Positions 32,821-43,187 of a stretch of DNA of 64,000 bases are shown here, one piece after another. This stretch comes from Capronia americana (lineage: Eukaryota; Ascomycota; Eurotiomycetes; Chaetothyriales; Herpotrichiellaceae): the NCBI GenBank assembly GCA_016110215.1, contig JADWQD010000003.1, forward strand, positions 3,410,001 through 3,474,000, given 5' to 3'. The notes beneath the pieces were generated by a model that did no database searches, was not told the origin of the DNA, and worked only from the letters and a program-made list of their open reading frames with translations. The position numbers and the translations under genes were made by a program. Within the stretch, counting starts at the first letter, position 1, and each line of letters opens with the position of its first letter.

Positions 32821-34739
32821 ATGGCAAGCAACATGGAGCCGAGCAACGCAGAAGCACCAACACACAACGGCATGACATCTCTGGCGGAAATGGCTCAACG
32901 CAAAATCTTCCGAGAACTGGCCAAATACATCCGAGATGAAACCAAGCATTCTACTTTCGCTGTGGGCGGCTCCATCCCAATCACGCTCCTTGCCGACCAT
33001 CTAATTTGCGAGTCGGACGATGCAGTTTCTGAAAGTGACGATGCGCCTGGTCAGCAGCTCTCAAAGGACACTGGCTCGGGACAGGATTCTAAGACAACTG
33101 AGGCTCCCACACACCAGGACAACGCTCACCCGACCGTCTCATATGATTTGTCTGACACCGCTTCTCATCGAGAGGCTCTCGGGGCCCGAGGCGAAGAGAT
33201 GGTATCAGGCTCGGGAATACAGAACAACATACAGGCGTCGGAAAGCGAGTCCGCCTCCCACAGAATGCGGTGCGACCCCGTCACGATTAGGTGGGACTCG
33301 GCTGCCGGTGACCGTTCCGCTTCCAAAGTGACCTTGCCTTGCACCAACGACCAGAGACCCCTGTTCGAGCAGCTGCTTAAGGACTGTCAACCAGCGAGTT
33401 TCGGTCTTGGCGGCAAAGATGTCATGGACTTGACATATCGCAAAGCCGGCAAGCTGGATGAAACTGCGTTCTGCACAAACTTCAACCCTTACGCCCTGGG
33501 GATCATCGACACTGCTGCACAGGCCCTTGTTCCGAACAACTGTCGACAAAAGAATGAGACACATGGCTTACGCGCCGAGTTATACAAGCTGAATGTGAGA
33601 CCGCTTCCTCTGCCCCATTCTCATCTCATGATTGCTGACTCTACGCCAGGTGTATGCGGCGCCCTCCGGTAAATTCAAACCACACGTCGACACGCCTCGC
33701 TCAAAGCACCAAGTCGGATCGCTTGTCATCTGCCTGCCCAATGTCCATGAAGGCGGACAGCTTGTGCTTCGCCACCGCGGACGAGAGATTGTCTTCGATT
33801 GGTCCGGTGAAAAGGGCGCGACTGCCATTCAATGGGCAGCATTCTACTCTGATTGCGAGCATGAAGTTTTGGACGTCACTGCCGGCGAGCGGGTGACGTT
33901 GACATATAACCTCTACGCGACTTGCTCGGCGAACGCAGCCCTGATTGATGTCGAGCAAACCGAACTGTACCGCACCGTGAAGGTGCTGCTGGAGCAGCCC
34001 GGCTTCTGCAAAGATGGTAAGGCCCAAGGGCTTCTGAAAGGGCAGGATCAAGACCTAATGAATACCCTGTAGGTGCTACGCTCGGCTACCACTGCGTACA
34101 TGCCTATCCGCACACTTCGAAGGATACCATCTCCACTTTCCCGGCAACGTTGAAAGGAGCCGACAAAGTTGTCCACGCGTGTTTTGCAGCAACAAACCAA
34201 CCCGTACGTCTTCGCCACGTGCTTGGCATGAATCGTGTGGACATGGAGTGGGACGACGCGTATCTACGCCTTCTCGAAACAACTGCTGAGAGCGATCTTC
34301 CCAAGCTCGAGGCTCTCAAGGAATACTATCACCGGGTCCCAGACGAGGTCAAAAATCAACGAACGAAAAGTAGCAGTCACTATAGGTGGTTGCGGAAGGA
34401 TGACCCCAACCACAAGAAGATTGATGTTGCGGTGCTGGCTGATAATCTTGTCCCCCTCCACTACACGCGCACCGGCTTCTTTGAGGAAGGGACAGAGGAC
34501 ATAATCAGAGCCTGGACACGCGACTTCAGCGTCGAAAAGGTCAAGTGGCTGAACAACCCAACCCACCAAGAGTTGGCATTGGTGCACGGCGCGGTAAGTC
34601 AAGTCTCGGTTCGATACCTGAGGGGATGAGGTCTTCTTTCTAACACCATCATCTACAGTACGGGAACGAACCAAGCATGGGTCGCAAGTACGCGAGGCTC
34701 GCAGTCATCCTGGAGATCCCGCCATCTCAAGCTCGGTGA
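32821..34739 (+). CDS. 2-oxoglutarate/Fe(II)-dependent oxygenase (prolyl-4-hydroxylase-like fold)
   Basis: Four exons, 32821-33594, 33650-34016, 34073-34593 and 34659-34739, with introns of 55, 56 and 65 nt; 580 residues. A polar, Ser/Asp-rich N-terminal region of about 170 residues leads into the double-stranded beta-helix. The first two iron ligands are in KPHVDTPR (His, Asp), right after the first intron, and the distal His is in CEHEVLDV. The oxoglutarate-binding Arg is probably that of GERVTLTYNLYA. This is the common fungal group of P4Hc-like oxygenases with GGQLVLRHRG between the metal ligands. A C-terminal domain (VLGMNRVDMEWDD onward) has no known activity. Location is likely cytosolic or nuclear since no signal peptide is present; substrate unknown. 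Confidence 0.88.
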
Positions 34740-34964
34740 TTATGCAGGAGCGGATAACTGGGGCAGACCGACCGCGCGCTGAATGGTCAAATGTGCCGGT
34801 TGCACGCATATGATCGGGTATGAGGGGAGGATCTGGCAGGCCAATCGCGCGCTGAATGATCAACTGTGCCAGAGGCATGTATGTGCTCTGCACCGTCTTT
34901 CCAGATTCGATATATGAGTACCAGGATACCATTCCGGCGCCTGTGGTCTGGACACGACCCTCGC

Positions 34965-36451
34965 TCAAGTAGCCGCCGTTCCATTTGTCTTGTTTCCAGC
35001 GTTTTTCGGACCATCATGACCCCAATCCATTCCCTACCACCGCACACATCAAAGCGTTAGTTTCGTGGTCACAGTGCAAGAAAGCCTGGCTTCAGGGCGG
35101 GTCCGCGGTGAACTTACCAACCCCAAAATGACCTGCCCGGCATTCAACTCCCTTGAATTCTTCTCCCCGAGCCACTGCGGCTCCGTGCGATTCAACCCTT
35201 CTTCGATGTCCACGGCATTCCCACCGGTCACGAATAGAGCTTTCCCATGCGTAGTCGGACTGGCCGTGACTTGGATGATATACCTCGCCACGTCGGCGGG
35301 CTGGTTCATCGGCATGTCGTTCTTGACCCACTCGGCGCGGACGCCCGCGAGGAGTTGCGTGTCTGTTGCCCAGGGACCTACGTATTCACCGCTCGTGTTA
35401 GGCGGACTTGAGACCTCTCTGTGAAACAACCTGGTGTGGTGTGGTGTGGTATGGTGTGTGCTGGGTTTAAGAGGGACAGGACGGACAAGTGCTAAAAAGG
35501 CACATTACGTAGGTACATACAGATAGCGTTGACGCGTAAGCCGTACAGCGGCGCCGCGAACGGGCGCAGCGCCCTCATCAGGCCCATCACGCCATGTTTG
35601 GCGGCCGAGTAGGCGAACAAGCCGGGCGACTCTTTGAACCCGGCGACCGAGGACACCAGCGTGATGCATTTGGACGAGTGGATCGACTCAGCCGTCGTGG
35701 ATGCTCGGTCGAAGGTGTGGTTCTCCTTGAGATACGCGACGGCCAGGCGCGCGAAATACAGCGTGCCGTTCAGGTTGATGTCGATGACGTCCGCGATGCC
35801 GGTGGGGGTCTGCAGGGGAGAGACGAGAGAGGTCATGTTAGCGATTTATATATCCCACACATGTGAAAGTGCTGCGGATCCAGTCCAAAGCACCGCACAC
35901 GTTGGGGCATGGCATCGTCCACACGCAAACAAAGCATACTCACCTCCCTCACGGTCTCCAGGTTCAACAGCTCCGGCTCCCAGTACCCAGGCCGCTCCGT
36001 CACCGCGGCACAGCAAATCGCCAGGTCGACCCGTCCGTGCGTGTTGTACGCGGCATCGAACAATGAGAGCAAGGACTGATATTCCCGGATATTGACCTTG
36101 AGATACGTCACACTGCCGCCCGAGGTCGAGGTCGAGGTTGATGTCGACCCGCGCAGTTCCTCGGCCAGTTTCGAGCCCTTCTTCTCGTCCCAGTCGCCGA
36201 AAAAGACGTGCGCCCCGGAAGTGTATAGTTGCGTGACTGTTGATGCGCCGATGCCTTGGGCGCCGCCTGAGAATCGTCAATAAAGAGACGTCAATTAGGT
36301 TATGTATTCTTCATTGGGGGGTCAGGGCAAGGGCAAGGGACAGGAGATATTAGTGATGAGATTATTGGGAATTGGTCGACATACCTGCCAGGACTGCGAC
36401 TCTGCCTTTTACTGAGTCAAGCGTGGGTTGGTCGATTTTGATTTCTGCCAT
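34965..36451 (-). CDS. Short-chain dehydrogenase/reductase, copy 1
   Basis: Five exons: 36451-36385, 36266-35944, 35809-35521, 35377-35118 and 35033-34965, introns 118, 134, 143 and 84 nt; 335 residues. Classical SDR: the dinucleotide loop GGAQGIGA spans intron 1, the NNAG position reads CCAA, SSVAGF holds the catalytic Ser region and YSAAK the Tyr/Lys pair. VNAICPW across intron 3 is the usual region behind the active site. A Ser-Thr run (STSTSTS) at about residue 52 comes from a GAGGTC hexamer repeat at about 36121-36140. Introns are longer than elsewhere in the window, and intron 3 contains a GGTGT microsatellite. It diverges from a second SDR 1 kb away. Oxidoreductase class is secure, substrate unknown; the last 23-codon exon is the least certain part. 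Confidence 0.85.
35432..35460. repeat. GGTGT pentanucleotide microsatellite
   Basis: Five to six units of GGTGT with one substitution, inside intron 3 of SDR copy 1. Confidence 0.9.
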
Positions 36452-37468
36452 CGCTGCTACTACTGCTCCTGCTGTTGTTGTTGCTTCTTCGTGAATCCTG
36501 TGCGAGTGTATGTATTGTATGTCGTCGCTAAAAGGGGATTCAGCCTCGACCGTCGCGAGATCTCACGGTACTGTGAAGGTACAGCAAGGCAAGAGACCCC
36601 AGTGGGCTAGTATCCTGGATCCCTGCAGTGAGTGTCGGTACCAGTATCGGGACTCTAGCGAATCGAATAAATCAAATCAAATCAAATCAGTGTCAAGCAC
36701 GAATCGGAGTCTCGGTATCGGTATGGGTATCAGTGTCAATCCTCGGTATGTCTGACCTTGGGTTCGGAACGCGGTGTCGCAGGCAGACTTTCTATGTGGA
36801 CGATATTCCAACTGTACGTTGAATATATTTGAGTTTTCCCGCCCTGAGGCATACATACTGGGTACGTTCCCACACGCGACATGCTTGCCGAGAACCATCT
36901 CAAGCGAGAGAGAGGACCTCATCCGGCTTGGTGAGGGGATGGCTGGCTGGCTGGACACTGCCCCTGGGGACTTGTGTGGGCTATCCTCGTACTGGTTCTG
37001 GGCTTGCGTCGGCAATTGATGCACCAAGTGCCCACAGGCGTGATTGGGTTGAAGGGCGAGGGTGATGGGGTGAAGGGGAGCGAGGCTGAAGGGTGCCCCA
37101 CATGGAGTTTGACCGGGTGTGTTCGCTATGGTCGTGGGGCAATTCCGTGGTGGGTGTCTACGCGGAATTATGTTATGTAGTTCGTGGGCGGTTGGGGTTG
37201 AACTCGATTCGACTTTGTTCGATTTGACGGAGAGAGATATATGGAAAGATACGAATGAGGGAGGGAACTGAGAATTGCATACAGCGAACAGGACAGAGTG
37301 AGTTCACGATTAGAAAAGCGACGCGACTCGGTCTGCGGCGGACAGAGAGAAAGAAAACGACGAGAGTCGGTTCTTCTGAGATACACAGTACCTGTTCCGA
37401 CGAACTAACGCTCTATCGAGACACGTCCGACGTTTTATATCTACTGTCTGGCTGTCCACACAGTCACC
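36452..37468. promoter_or_regulatory. Bidirectional region between two SDR genes
   Basis: 1017 bp between divergent starts. It contains an ATCAA pentanucleotide tract (about 36668-36690) and no recognised gene. Shared control of the two dehydrogenases is possible but not shown by any clear motif. Confidence 0.4.
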
Positions 37469-38518
37469 ATGCCGAGTGAGAGGAAGAGCATCGTCGTCAC
37501 CGGTGAGTCAGTCCCCTCATGCCGCGGAGAGACTCTCAATCATAGCAGTTCGATACTGACGTTTGTGCGACAACAGGAGGAGCCTCAGGGATAGGTCTGG
37601 GCATCACCCGCTCGTTCGCCGAGCAAGGAGCCCATATCTCGGTCCTGGATGTGAACCCCGAGGGCGGCAACATCGTCAAGGACCTCTCGGCCGAATATCC
37701 CGACGCGGGCTTCTCGTTCTTCAAGGCCGATATCTCGAACTGGGACGAATTGGCAGCCGTGTTCCAGCAGATCTACGCGCAGCAAGGCCGCATTGACATC
37801 GTCATGGCCAACGCCGGCATCTCCAAGGAACCTAGACTGATCGTGGACGAGGAGACGCCATCCAAGCCGGCATTGCATACCTTGGACGTCAACCTCACGG
37901 GGACGATATACAGTGAGTTGTGACGCTTTTGCGTTCCTCGCGCGGGAAACCTACTGCTGAATGAGATTGACTAACGCACCCGTCTCCGTACAGCCGTCAA
38001 ATTGGCCATCCACTACCTCAGGAAGAACGCCGTCGTGAACGGGGCGACCGTCCCATCGAGGGGCTCGATCATCTGCACGGCGTCAAACGCCGGGCTCTAC
38101 CCCTTCGCAGTGGCGCCCTTGTATGCGGCGTCGAAATTCGGCGTCGTCGGACTGGTGCGGTCGCTGGCACGGCAACTCGAAAGGGAGGCCATCCAGATCA
38201 ATGCTTTGGCGCCTGCTGTTCTTGGTACGTCCTACACCCTCATCCGCTCACCCGCATGGAGTGTGTATACGGTATGCGTGATGCTAACAATAGCCAGAAA
38301 CGAACATCGCTCCCAGCAAGGATCTCTTCAAGCCCATGATCGTCACGCCCATGTCGACTCTGACTCGCGGTGTGCAGCAGCTGGTGTCGAATCCATCGTT
38401 GACAGGTCAGATTGCGGAAATTCACGGTCAAAGTGTGACCTTGAGAGAGCCGCCAGCTTATGCCGATGAGGACACGGGCAAGAATATCGAGACGTTCTGG
38501 TCTTTAGGGTATGCGTGA
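37469..38518 (+). CDS. Short-chain dehydrogenase/reductase, copy 2 (15-PGDH-like)
   Basis: Four exons: 37469-37502, 37577-37912, 37994-38224 and 38298-38518, introns 74, 81 and 73 nt; 273 residues. The N-terminal strand and glycine loop read IVVTGGASGIGLGI across intron 1. VLDVNPEGG suggests NAD(H) preference, because an Asp ends the second strand. VMANAGIS is the NNAG equivalent, SNAG carries the catalytic-Ser region, and the Tyr/Lys pair is in YAASKFGVVGLVR. The C-terminal lid (ETNIAPSKDLF) and layout resemble fungal proteins named 15-hydroxyprostaglandin dehydrogenase-like. It is followed on the same strand by an acyl-CoA ligase 606 bp away, which would fit a joint role in oxidising and activating an acid or alcohol; this is inference. 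Confidence 0.88.
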
Positions 38519-39124
38519 TCAGCCTTTTTCCAGAGGGTTTGTGGTTATGTATTTCAAAGAACAGAGTATTTTTGTACTGCATGCTGGTATTTCGCCACGC
38601 TTCTATGGGAGCGTTCTTTGCGGTTTACGACTGGAAGTCGGCGAGGATATGCCTTGCTGCTAGTTCGAACTGCCTTGAATTGCTACTCGGACAGTGTTCT
38701 TCACGTCGACTCCGAACTACCGCCGTGTTTTTGACGCCGGACCCGGGATTCTTCCCACCGGCCGGACGCATCCCAGGCCCGCCAGGCACGCCCAGCCTCG
38801 TCGGGCCAGTGAGACGAAGCAAGGATTTCGGTTCCGACCCAGATCTACAAATTACAAGGCCGCATTTCACACCAGCGAGCCCCGCTTACGAGGAGCTGAG
38901 ATCCGCTCTCGCCCAATGATGCCATCCATTACCCCGGACTCCAGGAGGTTAAGATGCCTCGGGCTGGGAGTGGCCTGAGGTCGCCGCTCGACATATTCTG
39001 TACCATCCGTGTCCCTGTGTGTGCTGCTGGCACGGGCTTCAGCAGCATCGTGATAAAGGTCTGCAACCGCACCATGTCGTAGCCATTCTTCCACACCATC
39101 TCCGTTGCACACGATCCGCCAACC
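38519..39124. promoter_or_regulatory. Promoter region of the acyl-CoA ligase gene
   Basis: 606 bp, no recognised gene. Confidence 0.4.
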
Positions 39125-40994
39125 ATGTCCTCCGCGAAGTCGCGGCTCGCCAGCTTGGCCGCCCACCTCTTCCCCCAAAGCCCCAGCTCTAGCTCGACCA
39201 CATCAAGCGGCAGCGGCACATCCATCGACAATCTCAGCATCGACAATCACACTGTGGGGACGCTATCATGGTACAACATCCACACTCTCTCCCCCGCGTT
39301 CTTCCTTCCCCGTGCCGCTGTGATCGAACCCAACGCCCCCGCCATCTATCACCGCACCGCAAATAACAAGATCCTCCGGCGGACGTACCAAGAATTCGCC
39401 GACCGAGCGCGTGGGTTTGCGTATTTCGTCAAGAAGAAGGGATACAAGCGCGTGGGCATCCTATGCACAAACACACCGGCATTCCTGGAGGCGGTGTTTG
39501 GGATCGGGGCCGCGGGCGCGATCAACATTGCGATCAATTACCGGTTGAAAAAGGATGACATCTCGTATATCTTTGACCATTCGGATGCCGACGCCATTGT
39601 GGTGGACGCCGAGTTTGTCGGGCTGCTCGACGACTACAAGAAAACGCACCCCAACGTGCCGATCATCATCGACACGGACACGGACGCCGTGGAAGGGCAG
39701 TTGTGTGGCCCCTTTGACGGGGCTGTTCTCGAAGGCTTACAGTACGATCAGTCGCTGGGGTCGAAAGGTTGGGATGGCCTAGAAGCGCAGGCCGCGGATG
39801 AACTCTCGGTAAATGCGCTGGCCTACACGTCTGGGACGACCGCCCGGCCCAAAGGCGTCGAGTATACGCATCGGGGCTGCTATCTCGGAGCTCTGGGCAA
39901 CGTCATCGAATCCGGCCTCGCATATCACGATGGCGAGCGGTGCAAGTATCTGTGGACGCTCCCCATGTTCCACGCCATGGGCTGGACGTTCCCCTGGGCT
40001 GTGACGGCCGCGCGCGGGACGCATTACTGCCTGCGAAAGATCGACTACCCCGAGATTTGGCGGCTCTTAAAGGACGAAGGGATCACCCACTACTGTGCGG
40101 CTCCGACGGTCAACACCCTGCTCTGCGCGGATTCGAACGCAGAGAAACTCCCCAACCCTGTGCGAGTCACGGTGGCGGCTAGTCCACCGACGGCACATCT
40201 ATTCGAGCAGATGACTGACTTGAATCTACAACCCGTGCACGTCTATGGACTGACCGAGACGTATGGGCCGATCACGAAGGGGTATATGCTGCCGGAGTGG
40301 CATGAATTCCCCAACGTCAAGGACAAGTACGCCAAAATGGCCCGTCAAGGCCACGGCTTTGTGACGTCGTTGCCGGTGAGGGTGATCAAAACGGACGTCC
40401 CCGACGGCACGATCATTAATGTGGAAAAGAATGGCAAGGAGATTGGCGAGATCGTGTTCAACGGCAACATCTGCGCCAGGGGATATTACAAGGACGAAGC
40501 CGCGACCAGGAAACTGTTCCTCGGCGGTGTCCTGCATTCGGGGGATCTGGCTGTGTGGCACGAGGATGGGGCCATTCAGATTCTCGATCGTGCTAAGGAT
40601 ATCATCATCTCCGGTCAGTCTGTTCCCTGCTTCTGCCTTTCCCACGCCTCTAGTCTTTGCTGACCTTTCTAATAAACCAGGTGGTGAGAACATCTCTTCT
40701 GTTGCCCTCGAATCGATCATTATCACGCACCCGGATATTCTCGAGTGTGGCGTCGCGGCAGTCAGTGACAGCCACTGGGGCGAACGGCCCAAGGCGTTCA
40801 TCACCGTCAAACCGAACGCCAAGATCACCGGCGAGGATGTGATTCAATGGATGCGCGACCACCCTGGAATCAGCAGGTTTATGGTATGTCGAGAGGTGGA
40901 GATTGTTCCGGAATTGCCCAAGACCAGCACCGGTAAGATAAGAAAGAATGTGCTCCGAGCGTGGGCCAAGGGTGCAGAAAGAGGAGGAGAGTAA
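39125..40994 (+). CDS. AMP-dependent acyl-CoA synthetase/ligase
   Basis: Two exons, 39125-40613 and 40681-40994, intron 67 nt (GTCAGT..ACCAG) inside the conserved SGGEN motif; 600 residues. It would activate a carboxylic acid with ATP to an acyl-AMP and then an acyl-CoA. ANL-family motifs in order: AYTSGTTARPKG (phosphate loop), LPMFHAMGW, VAASPP, YGLTETYG, HSGDLAVWHEDG (ribose-binding Asp), ILDRAKDIIISGGENISS (hinge) and the catalytic Lys in PKTSTGKIRK. The group resembles medium-chain fatty acid or AAE-type plant/fungal ligases. The N-terminus has a Ser/Thr-rich segment (about residues 20-35). The protein ends GGE, without a PTS1 peroxisomal signal. Confidence 0.92.
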
Positions 40995-43187
40995 GGGAAC
41001 TGCAATATCGGCGGATGGATGGAACTCGAGCGGTCGAGAGCACAAGTTTATATTTATGCACCGAACCTTCCTGTGTCGATCAAAGAGTTATACTCGGCGT
41101 CTATAGCAGAGGCTTTATCCCTAGCATATCCAGCCATATGATTTATTTATTGTCTCAAAATGTAAGTAATACCTGGAAAGTCCCATCATTATTGCCTGGC
41201 GGTCGTGTTCATGTGTTCCCGTTCAACTTGGATCCTGGCCTCAAGAGATACGCAGCCTGCGCAGCCTTGTGCAGCATCTTTACGTAACGAACGCCGAGTA
41301 CGGAGTACTGTATACAGCAGATAGCGACGCTGGGGTCACCTCAAAGGCAACTCTCGCAAACAGGTCAATGAAGCAAAACATACGATAGGCCGGACCGCGA
41401 CGCTAATAGAGTATGTAACATGCTATCTATCCTCCGTGTACTTACCCCAGTACGATGCTTCGCCGACATGAGACCATACAGAAGCTCGATGACGGCAGAA
41501 CACTTAGCCAAGATCGCCGGTCGAGGTGCCAGTGAATTGGGCATGAAATCAAATGGATGGGCTCCTCAACTGCCACAGTAGGGTTGGGTTGGTTGGGTAT
41601 TGGGTATTGGGTACCCGGTACGTAAAGAATGAACCTCAGGCTGTAGCCGAGATGCGGCTGGAGAAGCCACGAGAAGCCTAACAGGTTATCGGCGTCCCGG
41701 AGCTTCTGGCGCCGCCTCTCTTGCATAAAGCACGTCATGCCGCAGAAACTAGTGGTTGTACATGGTACACGGAGCTGCATTGACTAACAACGTATGCCCA
41801 CTCTGGAATGTATAGGTCTCAAGGTTGGAAGAAAGAGAAGAGAGACACAGAAAATCTATTAGGACCAAGACATGAGTCATGGCCGATCTTCCACTCTGCT
41901 GAAGATTTGCCTAACGTAACGGCGAGTAGCAGGAGAAGAAAAGCACCTCTAAAGCTAGGTGAGCACATTAACAGAGGGTATTTTATGACCCTGCATTGCT
42001 GAGATATTGAGTTCCGAGTGATATCCGTTCGGGAATGTGCAAAAATGCGAGATATGCGTGCTATCGAATCCGAGGTCGATCCTTATCCATAGTCGATGGC
42101 GAGGCGATTGAGGTGGACAGCGCTGAGGCCGCAATGAAATGAAGTAATCCCAGAGAATCTGACAGAAGAGGAGATTCAAAAATAATCTGATGCCTCAGGC
42201 TTTGGCCCCTGATGTGAAGAGAAAGCAGAGTGAAATTCCAGGCGGGGTGAGGAGAATAAGAGATTTTAGAGTGCTCGCACACTACTAGTACTTGTGTACG
42301 AGTACTCCGTAGGTACTCTAGTAATGTCCTTAGCCACATCCTGACGCAATGGCAGCATGATCATGGAAGGCGCAAGCACCGACCACCGCGGGGGCGACTC
42401 AAGCCGGAGGTGGTGGTGCCTAATCGCTGGCCAACATGCAGCATACTTGAACGGCGAGCCTGATGCCACAGCACCCGAGATTCGTCCTCGTGGCTGGTCC
42501 TTTGCTGATGAGTTCCCCACCAGCTTGTCATAATAGAAGGTAGAATTAAGGCCGCGATCTGCACCCTTATTGCATGATTGATGTCGGTTAACCATGGACT
42601 CGTACCCAGAATTGATCAGTCGCAGCTGAAGCCATTTTTGACGTGAAGATTCAGGGCGGCTAGGAGCACGTCGGTTGGAAGGCACTAACCAGGTGGCCGA
42701 ACGAGTGATTCGCATCCCCTGGATCTCACCCACCACTCACTCACTCTCTCGCCCGTGACCATCTGCCACTTCAACCACCATTCACAGCCTCTTTACTAGG
42801 GCTTCCCATTCCCCCATTCCTCCTTCACCACCAACGTCTTCCAGCCCCTTAGACCCCCAGTGAAGGCAATATCGTATTAACAACAATTCCGTCCGAGGCA
42901 GTGTGCATTCTTGTACCGGGAATATTTTGGTCTTTGACCGCCGCAAGCGGTTGCGCCGAACCTTCACCCAAAACACAACAAACCCGCCATTCAACCCTCG
43001 TCACTTCCCACCCAGTGGCTCTCCTGATGCACGACGCTCGGGCTCGAAGGCATTTCTGAGGCAATTGCCCATGCCGGTGCTACAATTACCGCAAGCAGAA
43101 TAACGCTCTCATCGACTTCCTGGACACGCCGCCGTTGCCCGTACCTAGATTTCTAACTCTCCGGCTGCGCAGCCTGATCCTGTCATC
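40995..43187. other. Long spacer between acyl-CoA ligase and Grr1-like gene
   Basis: 2.2 kb without a recognised gene on either strand. It holds a G-run tract at 41581-41611 and two TACGGAGTA motifs (41299-41307 plus; 42303-42311 minus). The last part, CT-rich, is probably promoter and long 5' leader of the F-box gene. Confidence 0.5.
41581..41611 (+). repeat. G-run tract, potential G-quadruplex
   Basis: Five GGG runs (41581, 41586, 41595, 41602, 41609) separated by 2-6 nt loops, partly a TATTGGG heptamer repeat. Pattern-level evidence only. Confidence 0.5.

Noticed and set aside
41581..41611. Telomere-like repeat
   Set aside because: The unit varies and is not TTAGGG; treated as a G-run tract.
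42266..42736. 156-codon minus-strand frame
   Set aside because: Opens without an ATG, no motif, and lies in a spacer with other chance frames.
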